A stretch of DNA of 60,582 bases from Bacillus sp. REN10 (GCF_016820555.1 NZ_JADHDW010000013.1:1-60582); one strand, 5' to 3'; shown: positions 47,847 to 60,470, counted from the first letter of the stretch. The notes: generated by a model from the sequence alone, not told the origin. Numbers and translations: made by a program.

Positions 47847-49382
47847 TTAATGTTTAAAATGTCTAACGCCAGTGAAGACCATCGCAATGCCGTATTCATC
47901 TGCTTTTTTGATGGAATCCTCATCGCGGATCGAGCCTCCAGGCTGAATGATCGCTGTAATGCCTGCTTTCGCTGCTGCTTCCACCGTATCATTCATCGGG
48001 AAGAACGCATCGGAAGCAAGTGCAGCACCTTTTGCTTTTTCTCCCGCTTGTTCAAGAGCGATTTTCGCTGCGCCCACGCGGTTCATTTGCCCTGCACCTA
48101 CACCTAATGTCATCTCGTTATTCGTCACAACAATCGCATTCGATTTCACATGCTTCACGACTTTCCAGCCAAGCTTCATCGCTGCCCACTCTTCTTCTGT
48201 TGGCTCGCGCTTCGTAGCTACGTGAATATCTGCATCCTCTAGTGAATAATTATCTAAATCTTGCAGCAACAGTCCGCCTTCTACAGATGTTAATACTTTT
48301 TCTTTTGATTTTTCTCCATCAAATGGAAGAGTTAATAAGCGAATATTTTTCTTTGCTGTTAACACGTTAAGTGCTTCTTCTGTAAATTCCGGCGCGACAA
48401 TAATTTCAAGGAAAATTTCATGAAGCTTTTCCGCTAATGCTTTGTCCACTGGACGGTTTAATGCGACAATGCCACCAAAAATGGATGTTGGATCCGCTGC
48501 ATATGCACGATCATAAGCTTCCTCTATTGTTCCACCAACTCCAACACCGCATGGATTCATATGCTTCACTGCAACCGCAGCTGGTTCACTAAACTCTTTC
48601 ACAATTTGCAGTGCTGCATCTGTGTCGCGAATGTTATTGTAAGATAATTCTTTTCCATGCAATTGTGTTGAACGGGCCACAGAAAACGCGGATCCAAGCG
48701 GCTCTTCATAAAAAGCAGCCTGCTGATGCGGGTTTTCTCCATATCGAAGAGATTGTTTTAATTCATATGTAAATGTCATTGTTTCTGGCTGTTCTTCACC
48801 AGTCAGTTCTGTCATATATTTCGCAATCATCGCATCATAAGAAGCTGTATGACGAAATACTTTTGCTGCTAGCTTTCTTCTTGTTTCCTTTGTTGTTTGA
48901 CCCTCTGCTTTTAATTCAGCTAACACTTGATCATAATCAGCCGCATCAACAACAACCGTTACATACTCATGGTTTTTAGCGGCTGCACGCAACATCGTCG
49001 GACCGCCAATATCAATGTTTTCAATCGCATCCTCTACCGTTACATCCGGCTTAGCAATTGTTTGTTGGAAAGGATACAAGTTGACACAAACAATATCAAT
49101 TGGTGCAATATTTTGTTCTTCCATCTGCTTCACATGATCCGCTTGGTCGCGTTTAGCAAGAAGTCCTCCATGAATGAATGGGTGCAATGTTTTTACGCGG
49201 CCTTCTAAGATTTCAGGAAACCCCGTTACGTCACTCACACTCATAACTGGCACGTTTGCTTCTTCTAGCATTTTCTTCGTTCCACCTGTTGAAATGATTT
49301 CAATATCTAAAGCAGCTAGCTCTTTCGCAAAATCAACAATGCCACTTTTATCTGATACACTGATTAACGCACGCTTTTTCAT
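47847..49382 (-). CDS. purH: Bifunctional AICAR transformylase / IMP cyclohydrolase (PurH)
   Basis: 511 residues. Last two steps of IMP synthesis: formyl transfer from 10-formyl-THF to AICAR and ring closure. N-terminal IMP-cyclohydrolase domain ([28 protein letters not shown]), C-terminal transformylase domain with [29 protein letters not shown] and [14 protein letters not shown]. The stop of purN and start of purH overlap in one base, and it precedes purD by 22 bases. Confidence 0.97.
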   Translation of the reverse strand: MKKRALISVSDKSGIVDFAKELAALDIEIISTGGTKKMLEEANVPVMSVSDVTGFPEILEGRVKTLHPFIHGGLLAKRDQADHVKQMEEQNIAPIDIVCVNLYPFQQTIAKPDVTVEDAIENIDIGGPTMLRAAAKNHEYVTVVVDAADYDQVLAELKAEGQTTKETRRKLAAKVFRHTASYDAMIAKYMTELTGEEQPETMTFTYELKQSLRYGENPHQQAAFYEEPLGSAFSVARSTQLHGKELSYNNIRDTDAALQIVKEFSEPAAVAVKHMNPCGVGVGGTIEEAYDRAYAADPTSIFGGIVALNRPVDKALAEKLHEIFLEIIVAPEFTEEALNVLTAKKNIRLLTLPFDGEKSKEKVLTSVEGGLLLQDLDNYSLEDADIHVATKREPTEEEWAAMKLGWKVVKHVKSNAIVVTNNEMTLGVGAGQMNRVGAAKIALEQAGEKAKGAALASDAFFPMNDTVEAAAKAGITAIIQPGGSIRDEDSIKKADEYGIAMVFTGVRHFKH

Positions 49383-49984
49383 TATTTTCCTTCCTCTCTT
49401 GAAGCTTCTGTTACAAGCTGTCTGATTACTTTCGGATATAGTTGATGTTCAACTTGCTGAATTTTCACTTGTAAAGATTCTCTCGTATCTTCATTTGCGA
49501 TTCGTACTATTTCTTGATCAATGATAGGCCCTGTGTCCATGCCTTCATCAACAAAGTGCACCGTCACTCCCGTAATTTTGACACGAGCAGCAAACGCCTG
49601 CCCAATCGCATCCTTTCCTGGAAAAGCCGGAAGCAAGGATGGATGAATATTCACAATTCTTCCCCCGTAAGCATCGAGCAATGTCTCGCCAACTAAGCGC
49701 ATATAACCGGCTAGAAAAACAAAGTCCACTTCTGCTTCATGCAGCTTCTTTACAATTTCACGTTCAAACTCCGCCTTTGATGAATAGTCTTTTGCTCGAA
49801 AAGCAAACACTGGAATTTGAAGTTTTTCCGCACGCTTGATCACATATGCATCCGGCTGATCACAAACGAGCAGTTTGATTTCAGCTGGAATTTCCCCTTT
49901 TTGAACCGAATCAGCAATCGCTTGAACGTTGCTTCCGCTTCCAGAAGCGAACAAAGCAATATTTTTCATTTCCCCCATCTTCAT
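49382..49984 (-). CDS. purN: Phosphoribosylglycinamide formyltransferase (PurN)
   Basis: 200 residues if started at the ATG overlapping the purM stop (ATGA); starting at the ATG at 49969 gives 195 residues, the B. subtilis length, but GGGGG lies too close upstream of it. GAR transformylase, 10-formyl-THF dependent. Motifs: [15 protein letters not shown] at the N-terminus, [23 protein letters not shown] with the catalytic Asn-His, and [11 protein letters not shown] with the catalytic Asp. Confidence 0.95.
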   Translation of the reverse strand: MKMGEMKNIALFASGSGSNVQAIADSVQKGEIPAEIKLLVCDQPDAYVIKRAEKLQIPVFAFRAKDYSSKAEFEREIVKKLHEAEVDFVFLAGYMRLVGETLLDAYGGRIVNIHPSLLPAFPGKDAIGQAFAARVKITGVTVHFVDEGMDTGPIIDQEIVRIANEDTRESLQVKIQQVEHQLYPKVIRQLVTEASREEGK

Positions 49985-51009
49985 GACTTGAATTGAACTC
50001 CTTCACCAGCCACAATTCTGCCAATCGTATAAGCTTTCTCCCCTGCTTGCTCAATTAGCTGTTTTGCTTTTTCTTCTTCATCAGCCGCTACAATCATCAC
50101 TAAACCAATGCCCATGTTGAAAATATTGTACATTTCGCTATAGTCAAGCTCTCCATACTTTTTCAACACATGAAAAATGTCAGGAATCTCCCATGTTCCT
50201 TCCATAATTTCAGCGCCAAGACCTTCTGGCAATGCACGCGGAATATTTTCAATAAAACCGCCGCCGGTAATATGCGCCATCCCTTTTACTTCGAGATTCT
50301 TTAATACTTCAAGTACCGGCTTCACATAGATCTTTGTCGGTGTTAACAGCACTTCCCCTAATGGTGCTGTTAAACCTTCTACTTCATCCGTCAATTGAAA
50401 ATCATGTGTATCAAAAAAGATTTTCCGCACTAAAGAAAAACCATTGCTATGCAATCCGCTCGACGGAAGCCCGATGATGACATCGCCTGCTTGAATATTC
50501 TCACCTGTAATGACCTTGCTTTTTTCAACCACACCTGTTGTATAGCCAGCAATGTCATATTCGCCATCGCTGTACATCCCTGGCATTTCCGCTGTCTCTC
50601 CGCCGATCAACGCACAGCCTGCCTGCTCACATCCATCAGCAACCCCTTTAACAATTTGCTCAATCTTTTCAGGTATTGCTTCTCCACAAGCAATATAATC
50701 TAAAAAATAAAGCGGCTCTGCACCTTGAACAATCACATCATTGACGCACATCGCCACACAGTCAATACCGATTGTATCGTGGCGATTCATACCAAATGCG
50801 AGCTTTAATTTCGTGCCGACTCCATCTGTACCGGAAACTAAAATAGGCTCCTTAATATTTAAAGCAGACAAATCAAACATGCCGCCAAAGCTGCCTAGCG
50901 CTCCCATGACACCTGAACGGTTTGTCCGTTTCACATGCTTTTTCATCCGTTCTACTGCTTCATAGCCCGCTTCAATATTGACTCCTGCTGCTTCATACGC
51001 TTTTGCCAT
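49981..51009 (-). CDS. purM: Phosphoribosylformylglycinamidine cyclo-ligase (PurM)
   Basis: 342 residues from the ATG at 51009, six bases after GGGGGAG. AIR synthetase of the PurM/PurL ATP-binding superfamily, closing the imidazole ring. Motifs: [77 protein letters not shown]. Overlaps purN by four bases. Confidence 0.97.
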   Translation of the reverse strand: MAKAYEAAGVNIEAGYEAVERMKKHVKRTNRSGVMGALGSFGGMFDLSALNIKEPILVSGTDGVGTKLKLAFGMNRHDTIGIDCVAMCVNDVIVQGAEPLYFLDYIACGEAIPEKIEQIVKGVADGCEQAGCALIGGETAEMPGMYSDGEYDIAGYTTGVVEKSKVITGENIQAGDVIIGLPSSGLHSNGFSLVRKIFFDTHDFQLTDEVEGLTAPLGEVLLTPTKIYVKPVLEVLKNLEVKGMAHITGGGFIENIPRALPEGLGAEIMEGTWEIPDIFHVLKKYGELDYSEMYNIFNMGIGLVMIVAADEEEKAKQLIEQAGEKAYTIGRIVAGEGVQFKS

Positions 51010-51069
51010 TCGTCGCTCCCCCTTAAAATCGTGCATAGAAAAACTGTCTCACTAGACAGCTTTTCCTGC

Positions 51070-52491
51070 TTAACACATTATTTCTTTATCACGCGGATGC
51101 ATCGTATCTGGATAGATTTCCGTCGGATATTGACCTGTAAAACAAGCGAGACATTGTCCACAATGATCATTTTGCTTTTCATGACCGATCGCTTCTACCA
51201 TGCCATCAAGGCTAAGAAACGTTAATGAATCTGCTCCAATGGCATCTCTCAGCTCTTCTTCTGTATAATGAGCCATAATCAATTCTTCTTGTGTGGATGT
51301 ATCAATGCCATAATAACAAGGATTTTTAATCGGAGGTGAACTGATGCAGACATGAACCTCTTTCGCGCCAGCATCCTTTAACATCTTCACAATCCGCTTG
51401 CTCGTTGTTCCGCGTACAATGGAATCATCCACCATGACGACCCGTTTTCCCTCAATCACACCACGAACAGGTGAAAGCTTCATTTTCACTCCTTGCTCAC
51501 GAAGTGCTTGGGAAGGCTGAATAAATGTTCTGCCTACATATCGGTTTTTAATTAAGCCCATCTCGTATGGAATACCTGATTCTTCCGCATAACCAATCGC
51601 AGCTGAAATACTCGAATCTGGAACACCTGTGATAACATCTGCTTCAATTTTTGCTTCTTTCGCCAACTGAATGCCCATACGTTTTCTGGCACTATGAACA
51701 TTGATCTTATGAATATCACTGTCCGGACGAGAGAAATAAACGTACTCCATTGTGCAAATCGCCTGATTTGTCGCTAATGAGAAGCGTTCAGAGTGTAGGC
51801 CATCTTGATTGATAATCACAAGTTCTCCAGGCTCCACATCACGCAAAAATTTTGCCCCAACAATATCAAATGCGCAAGTTTCTGAAGCGACAACATAAGC
51901 ATCACCTAATTGGCCAATCGATAATGGGCGCAAGCCATTAGGATCTAGTGCGACCATTAATTCGTTCTCTGTCATGACTAGGAAAGCGTAGGCTCCTTTT
52001 AACATCGAAAGCGCATTTTTCACACGATCCTTCATTTCGCCAAAGCCGCCGCGGCGAATTAAATGGGCAAGCACTTCCGTATCTGAAGTCGTTTGAAAAA
52101 TACTACCTTGAGCTTCCAGTTGATGCTTTAGTGCTGTAGCATTAATTAAGTTGCCGTTATGAGCCAGAGCTAAACTTCCTGTTTGTGAGTGAAAAAGCAG
52201 CGGCTGAACATTTTCATAGCCTCCGCCTCCTGCTGTTGTATATCGAACGTGACCAATCGCACCTGTACCATTCAGCTCATTGATTTTCTCTTGGGTAAAG
52301 ATTTCTGTCACTAGCCCTTCACCTTTTAATCCACGAAGTCGCTTGCCATCTGTTACGACGACACCTGCTCCTTCTTGACCGCGATGCTGCAAGCTTTGTA
52401 ATCCATAATATGTGATTTGGGAGGCATCTTCATGCCCCCAAACCCCAAATACACCACATTCTTCGTTTAATCCTCTGATTTCAGCAAGCAT
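51070..52491 (-). CDS. purF: Amidophosphoribosyltransferase (PurF)
   Basis: 473 residues from the ATG at 52491, seven bases after AGGAG. First committed enzyme of purine synthesis: PRPP plus glutamine to phosphoribosylamine. An 11-residue propeptide ([11 protein letters not shown]) precedes Cys12, which becomes the N-terminal nucleophile after processing. PRPP motif [14 protein letters not shown] is intact. Cysteines for the [4Fe-4S] cluster of the Bacillus-type enzyme are visible ([27 protein letters not shown]), so it should be oxygen-sensitive. Starts 25 bases inside the end of purL. Confidence 0.97.
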   Translation of the reverse strand: MLAEIRGLNEECGVFGVWGHEDASQITYYGLQSLQHRGQEGAGVVVTDGKRLRGLKGEGLVTEIFTQEKINELNGTGAIGHVRYTTAGGGGYENVQPLLFHSQTGSLALAHNGNLINATALKHQLEAQGSIFQTTSDTEVLAHLIRRGGFGEMKDRVKNALSMLKGAYAFLVMTENELMVALDPNGLRPLSIGQLGDAYVVASETCAFDIVGAKFLRDVEPGELVIINQDGLHSERFSLATNQAICTMEYVYFSRPDSDIHKINVHSARKRMGIQLAKEAKIEADVITGVPDSSISAAIGYAEESGIPYEMGLIKNRYVGRTFIQPSQALREQGVKMKLSPVRGVIEGKRVVMVDDSIVRGTTSKRIVKMLKDAGAKEVHVCISSPPIKNPCYYGIDTSTQEELIMAHYTEEELRDAIGADSLTFLSLDGMVEAIGHEKQNDHCGQCLACFTGQYPTEIYPDTMHPRDKEIMC

Positions 52492-54695
52492 GGGATTGCT
52501 CCTCTCCAAGCATCTTCAAGCTCACCAACCTCCGCTTGAATGATCGCCTCGTTGTTATGCTTAATCGTCAAATTCGCTTCTTTTGTTACTTCTCCGATCA
52601 ACTTCGCTTCTGGAATAATCGCTTCAAAAGCCTCGCATTTCTCTTTCGAAACCGTCACGATAAAACGTGATTGCGTTTCACTAAATAGTGCCGCTATTTC
52701 ATTTCCTTCAATCGTTACTTCTGCTCCAAAGCCTGTACGGAAGGCTTTTTCCGCTAAAGCAACCGCAAAACCACCTTCTGCTACATCATGTGCAGATTGA
52801 ACCGTTCCTTGCTGGATCGCTTGAAGCAACGCTTTTTGGCGCATTTCTTCAACTTCTAAATCTAACTTCGGTGCTCTTCCGAAGATTTTGCCGTCGTTAT
52901 GCAATTTTTGAAGTTCGCTTCCGCCAAATTCTTCTTCTGCTTCTCCAATTACATAAATCAGATCGCCCGCTTGTTTAAATATTTGTGTCGTAATATGAGA
53001 CAAATCTTTAATTAAACCGACCATCCCAACAACCGGTGTCGGATAAACAGCGACTCCATTTGTTTCATTATATAGAGAAACGTTTCCACCAATAACCGGT
53101 GTGTGTAACACGCGACATGCTTCACTCATGCCATCTGTTGCTTTTTCTAACTGCCAGAAAATTTCCGGTTTCTCTGGATTTCCGAAGTTTAAGCAGTCAG
53201 TAATCGCTAACGGCTCACCGCCAGAACAAATGATATTACGCGCCGCTTCTGCTACGGCAATTTTGCCGCCTGTTTCTGGGTCAAGATAGATATAGCGGGA
53301 GTTGCAATCTGTTGTCATCGCTAATGCTTTCTCCGTATCGCGCACGCGGATGACCGCTGCGTCTGAACCAGGTGAGACAACGGTGTTTGTACGTACTTGG
53401 TAATCGTATTGTCCATACACCCATTCTTTGCTCGCAATCGTTGGCTGAGAAAGAAGTTGTATCAATGTTTCTTTATAATTTGTTACTTCAGGAATAACCT
53501 CGTCCATTTCCTGAAACTCACGATAATACGCTGGCTCTGAAGAAGGCTTGTAGTACACTGGTGCATCTTCTGCTAACGCATCCGCTGGGACCTCTGCTAC
53601 CACTTCTCCTTTATGCACTAAACGAAGCATGCCATCATCTGTTACGCGACCAATCGCTGCCGCTTCAAGACCATATTTCGCAAATAGATCTTCAATTTCT
53701 TTTTCTCTGCCTTTTTTAATAACGATCAGCATGCGCTCTTGAGATTCAGATAACATCATTTCATAAGGTGTCATGCCTGTTTCACGTTGAGGAACAAGAT
53801 CCATATTCATCTCAATACCAGAGCCTGCTTTACTTGCCATTTCAGCTGAAGAACTTGTAAGTCCTGCTGCTCCCATATCTTGAATACCGACAAGCGCATC
53901 GTTTTGAATCAGCTCTAAACATGCTTCAAGCAACAGCTTTTCCATAAATGGGTCTCCAACTTGTACTGCTGGACGCTTTTCATCAGATGCTTCACTCAGT
54001 TCTTCTGATGCAAATGTCGCTCCATGAATACCGTCACGGCCTGTTTTCGCGCCGACATACATCACCGTGTTGCCGACCCCTTTTGCTTGACCTTTTTTAA
54101 TATCTTTATGATCAATTAATCCTACACACATCGCGTTAACTAGCGGGTTGCCTTCATAAGAGTTATCAAATTGGACTTCCCCGCCCACTGTTGGAATACC
54201 GATACAGTTGCCATAGCCAGCGATTCCTGCTACGACTTCTTCAAATAAGTATTTCACGCGGCTTGTTTTTAACTCACCGAAACGAAGTGAGTTTAGTAGC
54301 GCAACTGGACGAGCTCCCATAGAGAACACATCGCGAATGATTCCGCCAACACCTGTTGCTGCTCCTTGATAAGGCTCAATTGCAGATGGGTGATTATGAC
54401 TTTCAATTTTGAAAACAACCGCTTGTTCATCACCAATATCGACAATTCCTGCACCTTCACCAGGACCTTGAAGAACTTTCTCACCTGAAGTTGGGAATTT
54501 ACGAAGTACAGGCTTAGAGTTTTTATAACTACAGTGCTCAGACCACATAACAGAGAATAAACCTGTTTCTGTGTAATTAGGTGTACGTCCTAAAATCTGT
54601 TCCACTTTAGTAAACTCTTCATCTGTTAAACCCATTTCACGATAGATTTTCTCTTCTTTAATTTGGGCTGCATTTGGCTCAAGCATTAACGACAT
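52467..54695 (-). CDS. purL: FGAM synthase subunit PurL (small form)
   Basis: 742 residues, the short PurL that works with PurS and PurQ. Converts FGAR to FGAM using ammonia from PurQ. Motifs: [85 protein letters not shown] and GGNVSLYNE, the double PurM-like halves. Overlaps purQ by 17 bases. Confidence 0.97.
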   Translation of the reverse strand: MSLMLEPNAAQIKEEKIYREMGLTDEEFTKVEQILGRTPNYTETGLFSVMWSEHCSYKNSKPVLRKFPTSGEKVLQGPGEGAGIVDIGDEQAVVFKIESHNHPSAIEPYQGAATGVGGIIRDVFSMGARPVALLNSLRFGELKTSRVKYLFEEVVAGIAGYGNCIGIPTVGGEVQFDNSYEGNPLVNAMCVGLIDHKDIKKGQAKGVGNTVMYVGAKTGRDGIHGATFASEELSEASDEKRPAVQVGDPFMEKLLLEACLELIQNDALVGIQDMGAAGLTSSSAEMASKAGSGIEMNMDLVPQRETGMTPYEMMLSESQERMLIVIKKGREKEIEDLFAKYGLEAAAIGRVTDDGMLRLVHKGEVVAEVPADALAEDAPVYYKPSSEPAYYREFQEMDEVIPEVTNYKETLIQLLSQPTIASKEWVYGQYDYQVRTNTVVSPGSDAAVIRVRDTEKALAMTTDCNSRYIYLDPETGGKIAVAEAARNIICSGGEPLAITDCLNFGNPEKPEIFWQLEKATDGMSEACRVLHTPVIGGNVSLYNETNGVAVYPTPVVGMVGLIKDLSHITTQIFKQAGDLIYVIGEAEEEFGGSELQKLHNDGKIFGRAPKLDLEVEEMRQKALLQAIQQGTVQSAHDVAEGGFAVALAEKAFRTGFGAEVTIEGNEIAALFSETQSRFIVTVSKEKCEAFEAIIPEAKLIGEVTKEANLTIKHNNEAIIQAEVGELEDAWRGAIPCLLKSED

Positions 54696-55362
54696 GGGAT
54701 TCCCTCCAATGTTTCACAATTGATTGAAATAATTTTAAACCGTCCGCACTACCTAGTAACTCATCCACAGCACGCTCTGGATGCGGCATCATGCCAAGAA
54801 CATTTCCTTGTTCATTGATAATACCGGCAATATTAGCTAAACTGCCATTTACGTTTTCTTTATAGGTGAAAACAATTTGATTATTTGCTTTTAATGATTC
54901 TAACGTTTGCTCATCACAGTAGTAGTTTCCTTCTCCGTGAGCAATAGGGATCGTAATTTCTTCACCTTTTTCATACGCAGATGAAAACATCGTTTCATTA
55001 TTTGCTACTTGTAAAGTAGTTGGTCCACAAATAAATTTTAAATCTTTGTTGCGAAGCATTGCTCCTGGCAATAAGCCAGATTCCAATAAAATTTGGAAAC
55101 CATTACATACGCCTAGTACAGGTTTTCCAGCTTCTGCTGCTTTCTTGACTTCATTCATCACCTTTGATAGATGAGCAATCGCTCCTGAACGAAGGTAATC
55201 TCCATATGAAAAGCCACCAGGCAATAAAATACCGTCATAGGCGCTCAGATCATCAGCATCATGCCAAATATAGTCCACTTCTTCCCCTAGCTCATCTTTA
55301 ATCGCATGGAACATATCAATATCACAGTTAGAACCTGGGAATACAATCACCGCGAATTTCAC
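54679..55362 (-). CDS. purQ: FGAM synthase glutaminase subunit PurQ
   Basis: 227 residues from a GTG overlapping the purS stop (GTGA), equal to the B. subtilis length. Class I glutamine amidotransferase supplying ammonia to Pur[14 protein letters not shown] at the N-terminus, nucleophile Cys in [12 protein letters not shown], and His/Glu in [12 protein letters not shown]. Confidence 0.96.
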   Translation of the reverse strand: MKFAVIVFPGSNCDIDMFHAIKDELGEEVDYIWHDADDLSAYDGILLPGGFSYGDYLRSGAIAHLSKVMNEVKKAAEAGKPVLGVCNGFQILLESGLLPGAMLRNKDLKFICGPTTLQVANNETMFSSAYEKGEEITIPIAHGEGNYYCDEQTLESLKANNQIVFTYKENVNGSLANIAGIINEQGNVLGMMPHPERAVDELLGSADGLKLFQSIVKHWRESHVVNA

Positions 55363-55613
55363 TGACCAACACACTCCTCAATCTCATATCGGTAGTCTTC
55401 GATGACTGGATTGGATAGAAGTTTTTCACACACTTCCTTCACTGTGCCTTCTACATCCGGGTTGGAGCCATCAATTGTTAATTCCATATACTTTCCGATG
55501 CGAACATCTTCTACACCTTGATAGCCAAGGCTCGTTAATGATTGTTGTACCGCTTTTCCTTGTGGATCTAATACACTTTCTCTTAACGTCACGTATACTT
55601 TTACTTTGAACAT
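55359..55613 (-). CDS. purS: FGAM synthase subunit PurS
   Basis: 84 residues. The small subunit that lets PurQ dock on PurL in Gram-positive FGAM synthase. [22 protein letters not shown] and the C-terminal [12 protein letters not shown] are hallmarks. Overlaps purC by 13 bases and purQ by four. Confidence 0.95.
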   Translation of the reverse strand: MFKVKVYVTLRESVLDPQGKAVQQSLTSLGYQGVEDVRIGKYMELTIDGSNPDVEGTVKEVCEKLLSNPVIEDYRYEIEECVGQ

Positions 55614-56326
55614 GTTGAATTTCCTCCTAATCTCTCGAATACCTCGGTATAAGCTTCAATTAAATTTCCTAAATCGCGGCGGAATACATCTTTGTCTAAT
55701 TTACGATTGGTATTTTTCTCCCATAGGCGACAAGTGTCTGGTGAAATTTCATCCGCTAGCATAATTTGTCCATCCTGGTCTTTCCCAAATTCAATTTTAA
55801 AATCGATCAACTCGATGCCCATTTCAGCGAATAAAGGAATCAATGCTTCATTAATCTTTAGTGCTTGTTGTTTCATCGTGGTTACTTCCGCTTCTGTTGC
55901 AATTTCTAATAGTTTAATATGATCATCGGTTAATAGCGGATCGCCTAGCTCATCTTTCTTGTAGTAAAACTCAACTAGCGGTTCAGCGAATCGTGCTCCT
56001 TCTTTAAACCCAAGACGTTTCGCCAAGCTGCCTGCTGCTTTATTACGAACGACGACTTCAAGCGGAATAATTTGAACATGTTTGACAAGTTGCTCATGCT
56101 CTGAAAGCTGCTCAATAAAATGAGAAGGAATACCAAGCTCTTTAAGCTTTAAAAAGATCAAGCTGCTGATTTCGTTATTCAATCTGCCTTTGCCGGAGAT
56201 TTCCGCTTTTTTCTCTCCATTAAAAGCAGTTGCTGAATCCTTGTATTCAATCAATACAATATCTTCATTCTTGGTTGCATAAATTCGTTTCGCTTTTCCT
56301 TCGTAAAGCATCGAGCCTTTTTCCAT
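55601..56326 (-). CDS. purC: SAICAR synthetase (PurC)
   Basis: 241 residues, B. subtilis length. Adds aspartate to CAIR with [17 protein letters not shown]-terminus, [68 protein letters not shown] follows TAGGGGGAGTAATA. Confidence 0.97.
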   Translation of the reverse strand: MEKGSMLYEGKAKRIYATKNEDIVLIEYKDSATAFNGEKKAEISGKGRLNNEISSLIFLKLKELGIPSHFIEQLSEHEQLVKHVQIIPLEVVVRNKAAGSLAKRLGFKEGARFAEPLVEFYYKKDELGDPLLTDDHIKLLEIATEAEVTTMKQQALKINEALIPLFAEMGIELIDFKIEFGKDQDGQIMLADEISPDTCRLWEKNTNRKLDKDVFRRDLGNLIEAYTEVFERLGGNSTCSK

Positions 56327-56413
56327 TATTACTCCCCCTATTAAGGAAAATTAGCAATCTTCAGTCATTAATTGATAGAGAAGGTGCGGATGTTCACCGC
56401 ACACTTCTGTTAT

Positions 56414-57712
56414 TTACTTATCAAGCCCTAAACGAGTAAAAATTGTATCGACATGTTTTAAATGATAGTTGTAATCAAAACAGTCAGCAATTTCCTCTTG
56501 AGATAGCTTAGACGTAATTTTTTCATCTGCTTCCACTAAGCTGCGAAATGGTACTTGTGTTTCCCATGCTTCCATCGCTTTCGGTTGCACTGTATCATAC
56601 GCTTCTTCACGAACCATGCCTTTATCAATCAGGGCTAACAGCACTCGTTGAGAATAAATTAAACCTAGCGTACGATCCATGTTACGCTTCATATTTTCTG
56701 GGAATACCGTTAAGTTTTTTACAATATTTCCAAAGCGATTTAGCATATAATTTAACGCAATCGTTGCATCTGGAAGAATGATGCGCTCCGCAGAAGAATG
56801 AGAAATATCACGTTCATGCCAAAGCGGCACATTTTCATACGCTGTTAGCATATGTCCGCGAATCACGCGAGCAAGCCCCGTCATATTTTCTGAACCGATT
56901 GGGTTACGCTTATGAGGCATTGCGGATGAACCTTTCTGTCCTTTTGCAAAGAACTCTTCCACTTCGCGCGTTTCACTTTTTTGTAATCCGCGAATTTCTA
57001 CTGCAAATTTTTCAATCGATGTCGCAATTAAAGCAAGTGTGCCCATGTAATGAGCATGGCGATCACGCTGTAATGTTTGTGTAGAAATCGGCGCTGGCTT
57101 TGTCCCAAGCTTTTTGCACACATACTCTTCAACAAATGGATTAATGTTGGCGTACGTGCCAACTGCCCCAGAAATTTTTCCGTATTCTACACCTTCTGCT
57201 GCTTGATTGAAACGCTCCAAGTTACGCTTCATTTCCTCGTACCAAAGTGCCAGCTTCAATCCGAACGTTGTCGGCTCTGCATGCACACCATGTGTACGTC
57301 CCATCATCACCGTATGCTTATGCTCTTTTGCTTTATTGCGAAGAATCTCTATAAAATTCTCTAAATCTTTACGTAAGATGTCATTCGCTTGCTTTAACAA
57401 ATAAGATAATGCTGTATCCACGACATCCGTTGACGTTAATCCGTAATGCACCCATTTACGCTCTTCTCCCAGGGTTTCAGATACGGCGCGAGTAAAAGCA
57501 ACTACATCGTGGCGCGTTTCTGCTTCAATCTCTTGAATGCGCTTGATATCAAAGCTTGCATTTTCACGAATCTTTTGCACATCTTCTTTTGGAATATCTC
57601 CAAGTTCAGCCCAAGCTTCACAAGCTAAAATTTCTACTTCAAGCCATGCTTGAAAGCGATTCTCCTCCGTCCAAATAGCACCCATTTCAGGTCGAGTATA
57701 ACGTTCGATCAT
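56414..57712 (-). CDS. purB: Adenylosuccinate lyase (PurB)
   Basis: 432 residues. Fumarase/aspartase superfamily; splits fumarate from SAICAR and from adenylosuccinate. Signature [29 protein letters not shown] (catalytic His), [14 protein letters not shown]. Overlaps the purK end by four bases. Confidence 0.97.
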   Translation of the reverse strand: MIERYTRPEMGAIWTEENRFQAWLEVEILACEAWAELGDIPKEDVQKIRENASFDIKRIQEIEAETRHDVVAFTRAVSETLGEERKWVHYGLTSTDVVDTALSYLLKQANDILRKDLENFIEILRNKAKEHKHTVMMGRTHGVHAEPTTFGLKLALWYEEMKRNLERFNQAAEGVEYGKISGAVGTYANINPFVEEYVCKKLGTKPAPISTQTLQRDRHAHYMGTLALIATSIEKFAVEIRGLQKSETREVEEFFAKGQKGSSAMPHKRNPIGSENMTGLARVIRGHMLTAYENVPLWHERDISHSSAERIILPDATIALNYMLNRFGNIVKNLTVFPENMKRNMDRTLGLIYSQRVLLALIDKGMVREEAYDTVQPKAMEAWETQVPFRSLVEADEKITSKLSQEEIADCFDYNYHLKHVDTIFTRLGLDK

Positions 57713-58875
57713 TTCTTTTGTCCTCCGATCATTTCTTCGCTGCTACTCCAGATCCTGCTTGCATCTAACTGATCTAGCACCTCGTTCGGTTCATCGGTCA
57801 AGACTGTGATATGTCCCATCTTCCTTTTGACTTTTGCTTCTGCTTTTCCATATAAATGAGTAGACCATTCTGGGTAATTAACTAAATTGTTTAACACCCC
57901 ATCAAGATGCTCACCTAAAATATTCACCATCACAGCAGGCTTTAGCAAAGTTGGTTTCTTTAATGGCCAGTTGCAAATGGCACGAATATGTTGCCCAAAT
58001 TGCGAAATATCACACGCTTCAATCGTATAATGTCCGGAATTGTGTGGTCTTGGTGCTAACTCATTAATGTAGATTTCTCCATTTTGACCAACAAACATTT
58101 CAACAGCCAATGTTCCCACTAAGGAAAGTGCCTCTGCAATTTTTTCTGCCGCTTGAAGAGCCGCCGCTTCTACTTCTTCGGAAATTCTAGCAGGTACAAT
58201 CGTTTCATGGAGAATATTGTCTTTATGAATATTTTCTCCAACCGGAAAATAACTAGTCTCTCCAGCCATATTCCGATTGATAATTACAGATACTTCTTTA
58301 TCAAAAGGAATCCATTGTTCCAAGACACATTCACCATGTTCTAAAAGCTTAGCAGCTTCTTCAATTTGAGCTGATTCTTTTATGACAAATTGTCCTTTCC
58401 CATCATAACCGCCGCGCGCTGTTTTCAATACAGCAGGATACCCGAGCTTACTTATATTATCATAAATATCGCTTGTTTCGTTGATTACCGCATAAGGCGC
58501 GACCGGAGCTCCCGCTTTTGTAATAGCCGCTTTTTCTGCTACGCGATTTTGCGTAATCTTAATCAATTCTGCTCCTTGAGGAAGAAAAGCTTTTTCTTGA
58601 AGTTTCTTCAATCCGTCATAATCAATATTTTCAAACTCATATGTAATGACATCACTCACTTCCGCTAAGCGGTCAAGCGCCTCTTGATCTTCATAAGAAG
58701 CATTAATCTCGATATCAGCTACTTGTCCACAAGGTGAATTCTCCCCTGGCTCTAGTACAGCAATTTTAAAACCTGCTTCCTTAGCTGCTAAAGCCATCAT
58801 TCGCCCCAATTGTCCGCCGCCAATGATCCCTATTGTCTGACCGGGCTTTATGATCGTTCTAGCCAAGCTGATCAC
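57709..58875 (-). CDS. purK: N5-carboxyaminoimidazole ribonucleotide synthase (PurK)
   Basis: 388 residues from a GTG preceded by GGAAAGTA and lying inside the end of purE; a TTG nine bases downstream is an alternative with no site of its own. ATP-grasp enzyme carboxylating AIR to N5-[35 protein letters not shown]-like [28 protein letters not shown] and [18 protein letters not shown]. Works with PurE. Confidence 0.95.
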   Translation of the reverse strand: MISLARTIIKPGQTIGIIGGGQLGRMMALAAKEAGFKIAVLEPGENSPCGQVADIEINASYEDQEALDRLAEVSDVITYEFENIDYDGLKKLQEKAFLPQGAELIKITQNRVAEKAAITKAGAPVAPYAVINETSDIYDNISKLGYPAVLKTARGGYDGKGQFVIKESAQIEEAAKLLEHGECVLEQWIPFDKEVSVIINRNMAGETSYFPVGENIHKDNILHETIVPARISEEVEAAALQAAEKIAEALSLVGTLAVEMFVGQNGEIYINELAPRPHNSGHYTIEACDISQFGQHIRAICNWPLKKPTLLKPAVMVNILGEHLDGVLNNLVNYPEWSTHLYGKAEAKVKRKMGHITVLTDEPNEVLDQLDASRIWSSSEEMIGGQKK

Positions 58876-59347
58876 TACTTTCCATCACAGTCTCTCTTAC
58901 AGCATCACGTCTTTTGTCTAAACGCTCAGCTAACTCATTATTCGTCACAGATAAAATCTGGGCGGCTAGCAAGCCTGCATTCGTTGCTCCCGCCTTGCCA
59001 ATGGCGACTGTCGCTACAGGAACTCCTCCTGGCATTTGCACAATGGACAATAAAGAATCTAATCCGTTCAAAGCTTTTGATTGGACTGGTACTCCTATCA
59101 CAGGCAACGTCGTCTTAGCAGCAACCATACCGGGAAGATGAGCGGCTCCCCCTGCCCCTGCAATAATGACCTTAATGCCCCTCTCTCTCGCCTTCTCTGC
59201 ATATTCAAACATGAGATCTGGTGTGCGGTGAGCAGATACTACCTTTTTCTCATAAGAAACTTCTAATTCATCCAACATGTCGCATGCATGTTTCATTGTG
59301 TCCCAATCTGAGGTACTCCCCATAATAACGCCAACGTCAACTGACAT
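58859..59347 (-). CDS. purE: N5-CAIR mutase (PurE)
   Basis: 162 residues from the ATG at 59347, preceded by GGAGGTAAAATC. Moves the carboxyl group of N5-CAIR to C4, giving [33 protein letters not shown] with catalytic His, and [14 protein letters not shown] are class I PurE hallmarks. First gene of the pur operon, under PurBox and riboswitch control. Confidence 0.97.
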   Translation of the reverse strand: MSVDVGVIMGSTSDWDTMKHACDMLDELEVSYEKKVVSAHRTPDLMFEYAEKARERGIKVIIAGAGGAAHLPGMVAAKTTLPVIGVPVQSKALNGLDSLLSIVQMPGGVPVATVAIGKAGATNAGLLAAQILSVTNNELAERLDKRRDAVRETVMESSDQLG

Positions 59348-59383
59348 GATTTTACCTCCACGTTCCATTCAATTTTAAAAATG

Positions 59384-59431
59384 AAAAACCCAGATGGCTA
59401 CTCTCTTCTAAGAGAAAGCAGCTCATCTGGG
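59384..59431 (-). terminator. Riboswitch-controlled terminator before purE
   Basis: Minus strand CCCAGATG pairs with CATCTGGG, with AGCTGCTTTCTCTT / AAGAGAGTAGC extending the stem (small internal mismatch), followed by TTTTTCATTTTT. It is the expression platform of the purine riboswitch. Confidence 0.85.
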
Positions 59432-59480
59432 CACATAAAGACTCATTAAACATGAAAATGATCCAGATAAATGTATGCTT

Positions 59481-59550
59481 TCCCCATAGTCCAATCATTT
59501 ACGGTAATCGGGTAGAAACTTGTGAGCCATATTCCCACTATTATATGAGG
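59481..59550 (-). ncRNA. Purine riboswitch aptamer (guanine type)
   Basis: The minus strand has the full purine-riboswitch core: CCTCATATAATAGTGGGAAT starts P1/P2, then ATATGGCTCACAAGTTTCTA, CCGATTACCGTAAATGATTG and GACTATGGGG. P2 GTGGG/CTCAC and P3 CCGAT/ATTGG pair. The discriminating base in GACTATGG is C, as in xpt, which predicts guanine or hypoxanthine rather than adenine. It lies between the pur promoter and the terminator at 59384-59431. Confidence 0.95.
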
Positions 59551-59570
59551 CTTCGTTTTCTTCATCTTCA

Positions 59571-59599
59571 TCTTAACAAGTCAAAAAGCATATTGTCAA
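59571..59599 (-). promoter_or_regulatory. Sigma-A promoter of the pur operon
   Basis: Minus strand TTGACA (59594-59599), 17-base spacer, TTAAGA (59571-59576), about 20 bases before the riboswitch. Confidence 0.85.
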
Positions 59600-59600
59600 C

Positions 59601-59648
59601 AAAAAATCGAACAATTGCTTTATTTCATTTTATAATGTTCGTATTTAA
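59601..59648. promoter_or_regulatory. Inverted pair of PurBoxes (PurR binding)
   Basis: AAAAAATCGAACAAT (59601-59615) and, inverted, ATAATGTTCGTATTT (59632-59646): two CGAAC cores facing each other 24 bases apart, upstream of the -35 box. Core, flanks and spacing match the PurR operator of the B. subtilis pur operon, where PRPP relieves PurR repression. The second box overlaps the end of yebG. Confidence 0.85.
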
Positions 59649-59839
59649 GTCAATAACATCCCCTCAAACACAATTTCTCTGCCGATAGGAGTGTGTTTTT
59701 TTTCACCGTTGATCACTTCTTCTTTGAATACAGGCTGTTCCATTCTTCTTACTGGAGTATACCCTTCCTTCTTCATTCGCTCTAAACACTGGTCGATCGT
59801 TTCATTTTGTTCGACATAAAATTTTTTCTTTTTACTCAT
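59645..59839 (-). CDS. yebG: NETI motif-containing protein (YebG)
   Basis: 64 residues from the ATG at 59839, preceded by [54 protein letters not shown] includes the NETI motif that names the family, conserved between yebE and purE in Bacillus. No known activity; cytosolic, basic. Confidence 0.88.
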   Translation of the reverse strand: MSKKKKFYVEQNETIDQCLERMKKEGYTPVRRMEQPVFKEEVINGEKKHTPIGREIVFEGMLLT

Positions 59840-60378
59840 TCGGATAACTTTCCTTTTCTCACATTTTTTACCCAAAAGCCGCCATAAATCGTTTTTGGTT
59901 CATAAGCAATAATAAATGCCTTTGGGTCTAACTCTTTAATTTTTGCATACAATTTTAACTCATATTTTCTCGGCGTCAAGATTTGTAGAGACATTCGTTC
60001 GCCTTCTAATCCATTTGCTGCCCAACTGGTGACACCATATCCTTCTTCGCGAAGCATTTTGGGTAAATCTTTATCGTATTCTTTCGTAATCACATTTACC
60101 GTAATGTAACCAAGTGCTAACTTCTCCTCTAACTTCATTCCGACAATAACCCCTAAACCATAGCCAACCGCATAAGCAATGACATTTTGAATCTCATTCA
60201 AATTATCTAACACAAGGCCTAATCCCATAATATAGATGATGATCTCAATCATGCTAACAAAGGCCGCAAAATAACGATAACCTTTTAATGTTAAAATCAT
60301 ACGAATCGTAAAGAAGGATACGTATATAACATTAATCATTAAAATAATGACGACCATAAATAAACCATTTTCTAGCAT
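59836..60378 (-). CDS. yebE: YebE family membrane protein (UPF0316, DUF2179)
   Basis: 180 residues. Three N-terminal membrane spans (to about 90) with the motif [32 protein letters not shown], then a cytosolic DUF2179 domain ([35 protein letters not shown]). ATG preceded by AAGGGGATCAAT. Overlaps yebG by four bases. Function unknown. Confidence 0.9.
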   Translation of the reverse strand: MLENGLFMVVIILMINVIYVSFFTIRMILTLKGYRYFAAFVSMIEIIIYIMGLGLVLDNLNEIQNVIAYAVGYGLGVIVGMKLEEKLALGYITVNVITKEYDKDLPKMLREEGYGVTSWAANGLEGERMSLQILTPRKYELKLYAKIKELDPKAFIIAYEPKTIYGGFWVKNVRKGKLSE

Positions 60379-60470
60379 ATTGATCCCCCTTAAATTTAGG
60401 CTAAAAAAACTTCCTTGATGTTGTTAAGTTCAGCGTAACATAAAATTGTTTAACATTAACTGAAAAACGC

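Noticed and set aside
59481-59550. Adenine-type purine riboswitch
   Set aside because: The specificity base in GACTATGG is C; adenine riboswitches have T there (GATTATG).
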